Under the pieces are notes generated by a model. It was not told the origin of the DNA. It ran no database searches and saw only the letters and a program-made list of their open reading frames with translations. The translations under genes and the position numbers were made by a program. DNA of 59,307 bases from an uncultured Bacteroidales bacterium (GTDB lineage Bacteria > Bacteroidota > Bacteroidia > Bacteroidales > CAIWKO01). Positions 26,765 to 35,443 of the stretch are shown here, one piece after another (within the stretch, counting starts at the first letter, position 1; every line of letters begins with the position of its first letter). The stretch lies in contig CAIWKO010000055.1 in assembly GCA_903913285.1 (NCBI GenBank), positions 1 through 59,307 on the forward strand. Direction: 5' to 3'.

Positions 26765-27085
26765 TTATTCGTTTGAACGATAATTATTGCCTCTTCTGTT
26801 GTTATCTCTTCTGTTATTGTTTCTGTTTCCAAATTCTCCTTCTTTACGTTCAATTGATTGATTGACCGTAATAGCTCTACCTTTGATCTCTGTTCCGTTT
26901 AATTCTTCAATAGCTTGTTCTGCTTCAGAATCTGTTGGCATATCAACAAAACCGAAACCTTTACTTCTGCCTGAATATTTGTCGATAATTACTTTTGCGG
27001 AATCAACTTGTCCGTATTCTTCAAAAAGTTTTGTTAAATCTTCATCAGTCATTCCATAATGAAGGTTTCCTGCGTAAATTTTCAT
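26765..27085 (-). CDS. RRM RNA-binding protein
   Basis: This 106-residue protein has a single RNA-recognition motif (residues 1-78). RNP2 is IYAGNL at the extreme N-terminus and RNP1 is KGFGFVDM (about 43). A short asparagine/arginine-rich tail (RNNNRRDNNRRGNN) follows. Proteins of this size and layout are widespread in Bacteroidota and Cyanobacteria and bind single-stranded RNA; in Bacteroides they affect carbohydrate and capsule gene expression. It is monocistronic, with its own promoter element and terminator. Confidence 0.95.
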   Translation of the reverse strand: MKIYAGNLHYGMTDEDLTKLFEEYGQVDSAKVIIDKYSGRSKGFGFVDMPTDSEAEQAIEELNGTEIKGRAITVNQSIERKEGEFGNRNNNRRDNNRRGNNYRSNE

Positions 27086-27123
27086 AATTCGATAATTAAT
27101 TTTTTTAATTGGTTTAATTTGGA

Positions 27124-27131
27124 CAAATGTA
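27124..27131 (-). promoter_or_regulatory. -7 promoter element of the RRM gene
   Basis: On the minus strand this reads TACATTTG, matching TAnnTTTG, with a leader of about 30 nt before the ATG. Confidence 0.55.
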
Positions 27132-27243
27132 ATAACATTTTATTAATAACTATTAGAAAATAAAAGATTTTTTTTATTATATTTTTTTACATTTATGAAT
27201 TATATACAATACAAAACCAATAATTGAAGAAAAAACGAAAAGA

Positions 27244-28410
27244 CTAAGACGGATGAATCATTAACTGATTTAATTTTTCGACCTGAACTTCCCAGTTAAA
27301 TTTATTCAACACAAACTGATATCCTGCTTCCGCCATCCTTTTATAGACATTAATATCATCGAGCAATGTGAGTATCTTACGGGCGTAATCATCAGGAGAA
27401 TAGCCTACCAATATCTCAACATCTTCGGTTGCGAACAAGGCATTATTTGCAAGACCCGAAGTGACACAGGGAAGTTTCATGGCCATGGCTTCAAGCAATT
27501 TATTTTGCAAACCAGTACCAATTTGCATGGGAGCAACAAATATCTTTGATTCGGAATAGCATTTTCTGATATCTTCAACCCAACCACTCACCTTTACATT
27601 TTCAGAATTCAACCTTAATACTCTTTTATCAGGAGTGGTACCGGCAATCAATATTTTAATATCAGGACGTTGTTTTATTAATTCGGGCAATATCTGATAA
27701 ACCAAAAATTCTACTCCATTCACATTAGGGGCATAAGCCATATTGCCGGTAAACAAAATATCATAGTTCTTTTTCGTCTCAACTGGTGAGAAATAATCCG
27801 TATCAACTCCATTTGGAATAATCTGTATATTTTGATTATCTGGATGATCGATCGCATCGCGGTCCGGTGCAGAAATAATGATCTTATTTGTAAAAAAACC
27901 AAAGATATAGTGTTCATATTTCTTCACACGTCTGGCTTCAATTTTAAGAACAATATTCATCAATAATGAAGAATCGGATGACATACGTTCTGCCCCTTTG
28001 GAAAAAACATCCTGATAATCGAGGGTCTTAGGGATGTTAATATCTTTTACATATTCGGCAACCCGAATCAATTGACAAAAAACATGATCAGGTTGAATTA
28101 GACCAATGCACTCTACAATTTTCTTCTTTATAAATGGATGATAAAAAAAACCAACCTGAAAAGGCAAGCCAGAGAACAACGCTCTCAATAAGCCAATATA
28201 AATATGGATCCTTTTTAATCTAACGACTGTTACAGTTTTACAATACTGTTTTAAAACTTCCAATGCCTGTGGATTCAAATCATTATCATTCAAACAAAAA
28301 AGATGAATCTCATAGTATTTCGACAAACAACGAATTTGATTAAATGCACGCAACTTATCGCCTTTTTCAAGCGGATAAGGAACTCTGGATAACAAAACAA
28401 AAAGTTTCAC
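27244..28410 (-). CDS. Glycosyltransferase family 4
   Basis: This 388-residue GT-B protein starts with MKLFVLLSRVPYPLEKGDKL, the pattern of a GT4 group often found in exopolysaccharide loci. The donor lobe shows QIIPNGVDTDYFSP, DILFTGNMAYAPNVNGVEF, VAPMQIGTGLQNKLLEAMA and MKLPCVTS. The assigned start is GTG. It lies downstream of another GT4 and an LPS permease on the same strand, but a gap of about 120 bp suggests its own promoter. It likely acts in LPS or surface glycan assembly. Confidence 0.9.
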   Translation of the reverse strand: MKLFVLLSRVPYPLEKGDKLRAFNQIRCLSKYYEIHLFCLNDNDLNPQALEVLKQYCKTVTVVRLKRIHIYIGLLRALFSGLPFQVGFFYHPFIKKKIVECIGLIQPDHVFCQLIRVAEYVKDINIPKTLDYQDVFSKGAERMSSDSSLLMNIVLKIEARRVKKYEHYIFGFFTNKIIISAPDRDAIDHPDNQNIQIIPNGVDTDYFSPVETKKNYDILFTGNMAYAPNVNGVEFLVYQILPELIKQRPDIKILIAGTTPDKRVLRLNSENVKVSGWVEDIRKCYSESKIFVAPMQIGTGLQNKLLEAMAMKLPCVTSGLANNALFATEDVEILVGYSPDDYARKILTLLDDINVYKRMAEAGYQFVLNKFNWEVQVEKLNQLMIHPS

Positions 28411-28530
28411 GCGTTTTTTTTGGTAAAATTATTCAATATTTCGAAAAATCAAACAAAAGAAATAAAAATGAAATTTACGAATTAATTTCGATTCAAAAAC
28501 TGAAAAGTGAATAAAATTGCAAAAAATATT

Positions 28531-29733
28531 TTAGTTTTTTATGACAACAGAGTATAAATCTAATAATTTTTGAGTAGTTACAGAAATGTTATGTTCTGAT
28601 TCGATCAGTTTGCGTGCATTTTGACCAACAGTTCGGCATAACTCCTTATCTTCAATACACAATTGAAACTTTTCGATAAATTGTTCAGGTGTATCGGCAA
28701 TGAGAATATTTTCATTTTGTTTATAATTTATGCCTTCGGCACCAACAGAAGTAGAAATAATAGTTTTACCTAAGGCCATACCCTCAATTATCTTAACCCG
28801 AACTCCACTTCCAGATAATAAGGGAACAAACATAATATTCTTTGAATTCATAAATTCCGTTGAATCTTCAACTTCGCCAACATTTATGAGGTTAGGAAAC
28901 TTAAAATTATTAATCCAGACCGGCATATTACGTCCGGCCAGAAAAACAAAATTGTCAGGAAATTTCTTGGCAATTTCGGGCATGCACTCATTCAAGAACC
29001 ATTTGATACCCTCTTGGTTCGGCATCCAATCCATAGAACCCAGATGAAAAAACGTAGGATTACCATTTTGAGGAGTTTGGAATATGCATTTTGAGAAATC
29101 GAGCCCGAAAGGCACAACTGAAACTGGTGTTGAAAATTCGAGTGTATTAATATAATTTGCATCCACAGAAGTTATTGTTGCAATACCATCCACTTTAGAA
29201 AAAACTTCTTTTTCATATTTTCTCAGTTTTCTCGTCAAATAGTTCAGGTAATTTCTTTTCAAAGGATTTTTAATGGTATTAGCATAACGGGACCAAATTA
29301 GATGTTCGATATTATGTGAACGAAGTACGATTTTAGCTTTACTGTATCTTCTGATTGTAGAGATATATGGAGCAACATAAATTGTTTCGAGCTGAACGAT
29401 ATCGAAATTTTTATTCTCAAGAATGTGTTCGAGAGTATTGTTAAATTCATGCGACTCGAATCGTTTAACATGAAATGATTTTGAAGAGAATAAGTTTAAA
29501 AATGCGTCTAGAATTTTTATATTGGTATCGATAAAGACAGTCGTAAAATTTGTCTTATAACGATAATCAACCGGAAGATTATCAACATCCACGTGATATT
29601 TATGTGTATTAATAGCCAAAATATCAACATTATGATTTTGCAACATCAAACCTGAGGCAAGATTGTGCATAGCAATAGGGCCGCCTTCTTTGGGAGGAAA
29701 TGGTGATTTGTTACAAATTTGCAAAATATTCAT
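28531..29733 (-). CDS. Glycosyltransferase family 4
   Basis: This 400-residue GT-B enzyme has a MNILQICNKSPFPPKEGGPI N-terminus, VLRSHNIEHLIWSRYA in the acceptor lobe, and the donor-lobe motifs FHLGSMDWMPNQEGIKWFL, FVPLLSGSGVRVKIIEGMA and GKTIISTSVGAEGI. The ATG overlaps the stop of the LptF/LptG-like gene (TGATG), so the two are translationally coupled. That link points to a sugar transfer connected with LPS. The sugar is unknown. Confidence 0.9.
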   Translation of the reverse strand: MNILQICNKSPFPPKEGGPIAMHNLASGLMLQNHNVDILAINTHKYHVDVDNLPVDYRYKTNFTTVFIDTNIKILDAFLNLFSSKSFHVKRFESHEFNNTLEHILENKNFDIVQLETIYVAPYISTIRRYSKAKIVLRSHNIEHLIWSRYANTIKNPLKRNYLNYLTRKLRKYEKEVFSKVDGIATITSVDANYINTLEFSTPVSVVPFGLDFSKCIFQTPQNGNPTFFHLGSMDWMPNQEGIKWFLNECMPEIAKKFPDNFVFLAGRNMPVWINNFKFPNLINVGEVEDSTEFMNSKNIMFVPLLSGSGVRVKIIEGMALGKTIISTSVGAEGINYKQNENILIADTPEQFIEKFQLCIEDKELCRTVGQNARKLIESEHNISVTTQKLLDLYSVVIKN

Positions 29734-31181
29734 CAGTTTCCGTTTTTAGGTTTGATATTCTTTCTTTTTAGTAAAATCTTTTTCAGGATCACCTGCCACC
29801 ATTCCAGATTCAATATTTTAGAATCAGTAGTGGCACTATATGTAAGGAGAATTCCAACAGGTAAAAATATCCATGAAGCAATCCACATGCCCTGTGCTGC
29901 TGATAATACTCCTTCTCTTGCAAATTTTTCTCCTGTCATTGAAATAACATGATAAATAATAAAAAACAGTGTTGAGAACACGACTGGAAGTCCCAACCCG
30001 CCTTTGCGAATGATAGCCCCAAGAGGTGCTCCAATAAAAAACAATATCAAACACGCAATAGAAAGTGTGAATTTACGATGCCATTCAATATTATAACGAG
30101 CAATAATTTCTCTTTTTACATCCAGCTCTTTTTGAATAAATTCGGTCTGTTGAGATACCCCACGCGCACTGTTTAGGGCAATATCAACATATTTTTTCTG
30201 ATCATTAATGGGGAAATTTGAAATAAAATCATCCTTTAATTTAGCCGGAGTCTTATCCTTTACAAATAAATTAGTATCAACTAAAGAATAGAAAAAAAAA
30301 TTTCGCATAAAATATTTCCCTGCCTCTTTTTGCCTTTCATCATATTTCATTTGAAGGGAGTCCTGCTGAGATTCGAGCTGTGAGAGATTTTGCATTTGAT
30401 AGTTATCCTTAAACAAATCTTCTTTACTTCGAATCATGTCTAATTCCGATAAATCGATACGTCGAACCTCTTCCTCAAATTTCGTACGTTGCATGGGTCT
30501 GCGTATTTCATCCTGGCGGCCCGAACTTGGTTCATAGTAATTATAGCCATTATGAAGAGTGAAGATCAAGGTACGCTTGTTAGGAGTAGTTTCCATTTTA
30601 CCACTTTCGGCTACTGTTACATTAATATTCCCCATTTCTTCTGTGTGATCTGCTATCATTACATTCCTGATAGTAGTACCGTCACTTTCTTTTTTACCAA
30701 AACGAATCACATAGTTAGTGAGTTCGCTATAAAAAACACCTTCATTAATGTTTAATGCCGGTTTTTTTTCGCGGATGTCGAACAAAAGAGTTCCGTATTT
30801 TAAATTAGCTATCGGCAAAACATAATTTGAGAAATACAAGGCAAATCCACTTATAAAAACAACAAATACCACTAAAGGCAACATAGCTTTGCGAAATGAA
30901 ATTCCGGCTGCTTTCATAGCCACAAGTTCGTAATGCTCTCCTAAATTGCCGAATGTCATCAGCGAGGCTAACAAAACTGCAAGGGGCAATGCAAGTGGAA
31001 CAAAGGTTGCCGAAGCATAAAACATTAGTTCTTGTATTGTGAACCATTCGAATCCTTTTCCCACTATATCGTCGACATACTTCCACAAGAACTGCATCAG
31101 CAAAATAAAAAGTGCAATGAAAAAGGTAAGCACCATCGGGCCTATAAAAGACTTGATTACAAACCAATAGATTTTTTTCAT
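29733..31181 (-). CDS. LptF/LptG-family LPS export permease
   Basis: This 482-residue inner-membrane subunit of the LptBFG transporter extracts LPS for transport to the outer membrane. Three N-terminal membrane helices include MVLTFFIALFILLMQFLWKY and VPLALPLAVLLASLMTFGNL. A periplasmic beta-jellyroll follows (about 130-330; NINEGVFYSELTNYVIRFGK), then a helical insert and three C-terminal helices with FTLSIACLILFFIGAPLGAI. F and G cannot be separated from one sequence. The gene is first in a two-gene unit with a GT4 and has a -7 element 20 bp upstream. Confidence 0.92.
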   Translation of the reverse strand: MKKIYWFVIKSFIGPMVLTFFIALFILLMQFLWKYVDDIVGKGFEWFTIQELMFYASATFVPLALPLAVLLASLMTFGNLGEHYELVAMKAAGISFRKAMLPLVVFVVFISGFALYFSNYVLPIANLKYGTLLFDIREKKPALNINEGVFYSELTNYVIRFGKKESDGTTIRNVMIADHTEEMGNINVTVAESGKMETTPNKRTLIFTLHNGYNYYEPSSGRQDEIRRPMQRTKFEEEVRRIDLSELDMIRSKEDLFKDNYQMQNLSQLESQQDSLQMKYDERQKEAGKYFMRNFFFYSLVDTNLFVKDKTPAKLKDDFISNFPINDQKKYVDIALNSARGVSQQTEFIQKELDVKREIIARYNIEWHRKFTLSIACLILFFIGAPLGAIIRKGGLGLPVVFSTLFFIIYHVISMTGEKFAREGVLSAAQGMWIASWIFLPVGILLTYSATTDSKILNLEWWQVILKKILLKRKNIKPKNGN

Positions 31182-31200
31182 TACAGATGCTTTATCATTG

Positions 31201-31208
31201 CAAATATA
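31201..31208 (-). promoter_or_regulatory. -7 promoter element of the LptF/LptG gene
   Basis: On the minus strand this reads TATATTTG, a perfect TAnnTTTG, with a short leader to the ATG at 31181. Confidence 0.55.
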
Positions 31209-31308
31209 AGAAACTGTTTTGAATTAAGCTTAGTATAATTCGGTATGTGAATTTTTGAAATTCATCTCCTATTATCAGGATGCGATTGGCGATTAGTGAT
31301 TGGAGAGC

Positions 31309-31476
31309 TTGCAATTATGCGCGGACGGTTTGCACTAAGATGTCGACGGTTTGCAGTAAGACGCGGACGGTCTGCAGTAGAACGCGGACGGTTTGCAGTA
31401 GAGTTCGGACGGTCTGCAGTAGAACGCGGACGGTCTGCAGTAGAGAGCGGACGGTTTGCAGTAGATAGCGGACGGT
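31309..31476. repeat. 21-bp tandem array 3 (GC-rich)
   Basis: Eight acggt anchors at 31325, 31346, 31367, 31388, 31409, 31430, 31451 and 31472 are spaced exactly 21 bp. The unit core is gcggacggtYtgcagtaga. It ends 20 bp before the stop codon of the S46 peptidase gene. The unit sequence shows no obvious similarity to the other arrays. Confidence 0.97.
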
Positions 31477-31496
31477 GATTAATTTACTGATTGTCT

Positions 31497-33665
31497 TTAT
31501 TTAGCCAGCGTCATTTCATCGATAAGCCATCGGGCTCCGGCATATTTGTCGATGATGAAAAGACAATACCGGATGTCGAGAGAAATGTTGCGGCACATTT
31601 CGGGATCGTATACGATATCACTCATGGTTCCTTCCCAAACGCGATCGAAATTGATGCCGATGAGCTGACCATCGGCATTGAAAACGGGACTGCCCGAGTT
31701 GCCGCCCGACGTGTGGTTGGTTGCGAGGAAGGCTACATGCATGCTGCCGTCTTTGTCGGCGTACATGCCGTAGTCTTTATTGTTATACAGGGTTTTGAGT
31801 TTGTCGTTGACCGTATAATCATAAATGGTAGAGTCTTCTTTCTCGATGACACCTTTGAGAGTGGTGAAATATTTATATTCAACACCATCGCGGGGATTGA
31901 ATCCGCTAACTTTCCCATAAGCAACTCGAAGGGTAAGATTGGCATCGGGATAGAACTTTTTGTCGGGCTGCATTTCTATCAAGCCCTGCATATAGACACG
32001 ATAAAGATCTTTGCTTTTTTCCTGAAATTCCTGAGTTTTGGGAGATAAAGAGGTGCGATAAAAACCATATATGCTTGCCGCTAATTTGTAGGCCGGGTCG
32101 TTCATTATTTTTTTGGACATGGAAGGTTTATAGCTTTTCAGGAAGGCTTGAAGTTTTGTTTTATCGAGCAGAAATGATTGTTTAAACACATCGTCGGCAT
32201 ATTTCCGAAAATCTCCTTTATAGGTTTCGGCAGCTTTTACAATTTCGTTGGGAACATAGGCTTTATCTATTCCTGCAAAGTAAATAGCCAGCAGTGATGC
32301 CATAATATCGTGGTCGATACGGGGGTCGTAGTTTTTGTAGAATCCCTCGGAACCGGTTTGAAGTTTTTCGAGATACTTGGTGAGGTCGTCGTCGTTCTTT
32401 TTCTTTCCGGTGCTCAATTGTATCAGTTTATCATAAGAGGAAGCAAAACGCACGAATTCGATGCCCATGCCTGCTTCGAAGAGATATTCGCTCGCGAGGT
32501 TATATATTCCGTAGGTTTGATACATATCTTTGAACCTGCTGATGAGGGTACCGTATTTAACAGCTCGCTGTTTATCGGCATTTGCCCATACGGTAAACTG
32601 TTCTTCGAGTTGCTGCTTGCGTTTGATGATATCGGTGCGATCAACACCTTTGCTTTCGCCCATCATTTTTTTGTAGTAATTCTCAACACTTGCATATTTA
32701 GCTGAATACTGAATTCTGGTCAGTTTGTTTGGCTCCATGTATTTTTTGAAAATTTCCAGACGTGTGCCGCGTATTTTTGTGGCTGCGGGGTTTTCGAAGT
32801 TTGAAATACGATCGACGCCATAAGATGTGAGGTATTCCTGAGTGTTGCCGGGATAGCCGTAGACAAAAGTGAAATCGTTCGGCTGCTCGCCTTTCAAAGA
32901 AATTGTGAGGTGATAGGGAGGGTTGTATGGTACGTTGTCTTTTGAATATTCGGCGGGGTTGTTGTTTTTGTCGGTATAGATGCGGAACACGGAGAAATCT
33001 CCGGTTTGACGCGGCCACATCCAGTTGTCGGTGTCGCCGCCAAATTTGCCAATGCCCGACGGTGGCGCGCCTACCAACCTTATGTCTTTAAATATCTGGT
33101 AAACGACCAATATATATTGATTGCCATAGTAAAACGGTTCGACACTTGCCTGATACTGGTTTCCTTTTTGAGCTTCTTTTTTAATGTATTCGGAGTTCAT
33201 TTCGATGATGGCCTCACGTTTTTCACTCGAAAGGTCGGCGGTAACTCCATTAAGAATTTTGGCAGTTACATCTTCCATGCGTACCATGATCGAAACTTTC
33301 AAAGTTGGATTCATGAGTTCTTCGTTCAAAGAGCTTGCCCAAAATCCGTCGGTAAGATAATCGTGCTCGATGGAACTGTGAGCCTGAACAGCGCTGTAGC
33401 CGCAATGATGGTTGGTGAGTATGAGTCCTTTGTCGGAAACTATTTCGGCAGTACAACCGCCCCCGAACAAACAAATTGCATCTTTGATAGAGGGTTTGTT
33501 CATACTGAATATGTCTTCGGCTGAAATTTTCATGCCCATGCGCTGCATATCGGCTTCGGGTCCCTGCGACAATAAAATAGGAAGCCACATGCCTTCGTCG
33601 GCTCTGGCTTTTTGATAGAATCCGGCGGCAGTGATCAACAAGAGCGCAAATAGATATTTTTTCAT
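31497..33665 (-). CDS. S46-family dipeptidyl-peptidase, DPP11-like
   Basis: This 722-residue secreted serine exopeptidase removes dipeptides in the periplasm. It has a signal peptide (residues 1-22, cleaved before DEGMW) and the catalytic His in ILTNHHCGY (about 86). The Asp region is TDNWMWPRQTGDF and the Ser is in SGGNSGSPV (about 655). The segment NFDRVWEGTMSDI has Arg at the position (R673 in Porphyromonas DPP11) that gives Asp/Glu P1 specificity; DPP7 has Gly there. DPP11 activity is therefore inferred. Length is normal for the family. A -7 element lies just upstream. Confidence 0.93.
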   Translation of the reverse strand: MKKYLFALLLITAAGFYQKARADEGMWLPILLSQGPEADMQRMGMKISAEDIFSMNKPSIKDAICLFGGGCTAEIVSDKGLILTNHHCGYSAVQAHSSIEHDYLTDGFWASSLNEELMNPTLKVSIMVRMEDVTAKILNGVTADLSSEKREAIIEMNSEYIKKEAQKGNQYQASVEPFYYGNQYILVVYQIFKDIRLVGAPPSGIGKFGGDTDNWMWPRQTGDFSVFRIYTDKNNNPAEYSKDNVPYNPPYHLTISLKGEQPNDFTFVYGYPGNTQEYLTSYGVDRISNFENPAATKIRGTRLEIFKKYMEPNKLTRIQYSAKYASVENYYKKMMGESKGVDRTDIIKRKQQLEEQFTVWANADKQRAVKYGTLISRFKDMYQTYGIYNLASEYLFEAGMGIEFVRFASSYDKLIQLSTGKKKNDDDLTKYLEKLQTGSEGFYKNYDPRIDHDIMASLLAIYFAGIDKAYVPNEIVKAAETYKGDFRKYADDVFKQSFLLDKTKLQAFLKSYKPSMSKKIMNDPAYKLAASIYGFYRTSLSPKTQEFQEKSKDLYRVYMQGLIEMQPDKKFYPDANLTLRVAYGKVSGFNPRDGVEYKYFTTLKGVIEKEDSTIYDYTVNDKLKTLYNNKDYGMYADKDGSMHVAFLATNHTSGGNSGSPVFNADGQLIGINFDRVWEGTMSDIVYDPEMCRNISLDIRYCLFIIDKYAGARWLIDEMTLAK

Positions 33666-33686
33666 TTTTCGGGAGTTTTAAGGAAT

Positions 33687-33694
33687 CAAAAATA
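33687..33694 (-). promoter_or_regulatory. -7 promoter element of the S46 peptidase gene
   Basis: On the minus strand this reads TATTTTTG (TAnnTTTG), 21 bp before the ATG. Confidence 0.5.
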
Positions 33695-33736
33695 GGAATT
33701 TTAAATTATAATGCCGTTGCTTTTGCTGTTGAAAAT

Positions 33737-34681
33737 TTAAACCGATAAGTATACTTTGTCGAGCATCTCATTGTATTCCTGCTCCAAACAACTTTGAGTG
33801 GTGATGCCGCCACCGCTTTTATAGAATAGTTTTCCGTTGCGTTGCTCAATAAAACGAATCATGACCGCACTATTGAGACCAACCCCATCGAAAACGCCAA
33901 AAATGCCCGTATAGTAGCCTCTTTGGTATTGTTCGGCATTTGCGATTATTTGCAGTGTCTTTTTCTTGGGAGCGCCACTAACGGAACCCGCGGGCAAAAG
34001 AGTCAGAAGAATATCACCAATATGATCTGCATAATCGTCAGGCAATTTGCCTGAGATTTGAGAGCTTAGCTGAAGCAGATCTTTTTTATTGGTGGATATT
34101 TTTTCGATATAGCGAAAACGATCGACACGAACCCCGGTGGCAACCATGCTCAGGTCGTTGCGAATCAGATCGACTATGGTATAATGCTCCGCAGTTTCTT
34201 TGGCATTGTTCAGTATCAGGTTTCCGGCATCGGGAATAGCTGCATCTATAGTGCCTTTCATCGGAAAGGAATAGATCATTCCGTTGTTGATCTTGATAAA
34301 AGTTTCGGGCGAGAAACAAACACAATCATCCCGAAGCCAAAGTTTGTATTTGGATCTGCTGAGATGAAATATTTGCTGCAAACTCAGATCTGTTTCTATT
34401 TCGGTTGGAAAAGTGAGATTGAGCAAATAGGAATTTCCAATCTTAAGTTGTTCTGAACAATATTTGAATGCACTTTTGTATCTGTCGAATGATACAGGCT
34501 TCCGGATGCTGAAGTTGCAGCTTGGCGGAACTTCACTCCTGCCCGAACAGTTATGGTTGCCCTCTATATTGAACAGCAAAGCAGAAGGATCGATCTGCGA
34601 AAGCGGAATTGCAAAAGGTTTTTTCAGTTCGAAATCGATCACAAATAAGAAAGGTATCTTTCTGCTACCGTAATCGTTCAT
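33737..34681 (-). CDS. pabB: Aminodeoxychorismate synthase component I (pabB-like)
   Basis: This chorismate-binding enzyme converts chorismate with ammonia to 4-amino-4-deoxychorismate for folate synthesis. Motifs include YLLNLTFPTEIE, FSPETFIKI, SFPMKGTID, HYTIVDLIRNDLSMVA, LPAGSVSGAPKKKT and YYTGIFGVFDG. It is short (about 314 residues) compared with 450-residue PabB, lacking the N-terminal variable region, as is common in Bacteroidota. The frame reaches a TTG at 34699, but the ATG at 34681 is taken here. It is divergent from pabA, its partner glutaminase. Confidence 0.9.
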   Translation of the reverse strand: MNDYGSRKIPFLFVIDFELKKPFAIPLSQIDPSALLFNIEGNHNCSGRSEVPPSCNFSIRKPVSFDRYKSAFKYCSEQLKIGNSYLLNLTFPTEIETDLSLQQIFHLSRSKYKLWLRDDCVCFSPETFIKINNGMIYSFPMKGTIDAAIPDAGNLILNNAKETAEHYTIVDLIRNDLSMVATGVRVDRFRYIEKISTNKKDLLQLSSQISGKLPDDYADHIGDILLTLLPAGSVSGAPKKKTLQIIANAEQYQRGYYTGIFGVFDGVGLNSAVMIRFIEQRNGKLFYKSGGGITTQSCLEQEYNEMLDKVYLSV

Positions 34682-34718
34682 CTGAGCAAAGGCATCCAAA
34701 CGGGAAAATGTTTTAATG

Positions 34719-34736
34719 TATATTTGTGCAAAAATA
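34719..34736. promoter_or_regulatory. Interlocked divergent promoter between pabB and pabA
   Basis: The plus strand has TATATTTG at 34719-34726. The minus strand has TATTTTTG at 34736-34729. Both fit TAnnTTTG and lie 2 bp apart facing away from each other, so polymerases for pabA and pabB would compete for the same DNA. Confidence 0.6.
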
Positions 34737-34741
34737 CATCA

Positions 34742-35311
34742 ATGCGCGTTTTGCTGGTTGATAATTATGATTCTTTTACGTATAATCTGGCTCAGTTGTT
34801 AAGAGAAGCCGGATGCAGGCATCTTGATACGCTGAAAAACGATAAAATTGATCCGGACAAGATGGCTGATTACGATAAGATCGTTTTTTCGCCCGGTCCC
34901 GGCCTTCCAGGGGAAGTTCCTGTGATGGCTGACATAGTATCACGTTTCGGAAAGCAAAAAAGCATATTGGGAGTTTGTCTCGGGCATCAGGCCATTGGTT
35001 GTTTTTATGGTGCACAACTCCAGAACCTGAGCCAACCCGTGCATGGCATCTCATCGTTGCTCGATATCACAGATAAAGGTGAAACACTTTTCAACACATT
35101 GCAGGGCAAAATAATTGTAGGTCGTTATCATTCTTGGGTTATCGACCCTGAAACCCTGCCTTTGTGCCTCAAAGTTACTTCGGTGGCCGACGACGGTTGC
35201 ATCATGTCGGTGGCACATACTGATTATGATGTCAAAGGTATACAATTTCATCCCGAATCGTATATAAGCTTGCAGGGCATGGTGATGATGAAGAACTGGC
35301 TGAGCAAGTAG
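34742..35311 (+). CDS. pabA: Aminodeoxychorismate/anthranilate synthase glutaminase (pabA)
   Basis: This class I glutamine amidotransferase of about 190 residues supplies ammonia to component I. Motifs are VDNYDSFTYNLAQLL, VFSPGPGLPGE, the nucleophile loop GVCLGHQAIG, and IQFHPESY (His/Glu of the triad). The ATG at 34742 is chosen because the upstream in-frame TTG lies inside the -7 element. With pabB divergent next door, a folate role is more likely than tryptophan synthesis, although the glutaminase may serve both. Confidence 0.93.
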   Translation: MRVLLVDNYDSFTYNLAQLLREAGCRHLDTLKNDKIDPDKMADYDKIVFSPGPGLPGEVPVMADIVSRFGKQKSILGVCLGHQAIGCFYGAQLQNLSQPVHGISSLLDITDKGETLFNTLQGKIIVGRYHSWVIDPETLPLCLKVTSVADDGCIMSVAHTDYDVKGIQFHPESYISLQGMVMMKNWLSK

Positions 35312-35443
35312 ATTGTTTTTGGTCAGGAACTACACTCAATTCACCGATTGTTTTGCCCGATTTGCATATTTTATTTCATCAAAATCGAAAAGTTTAAGAT
35401 ATTTGCGTCGAAATTGAATCAAAACATCATTAAATCTTTTATT

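Noticed and set aside
34724-34741. TTG start for pabA
   Set aside because: The TTG lies inside the -7 promoter element, so it would not be transcribed.
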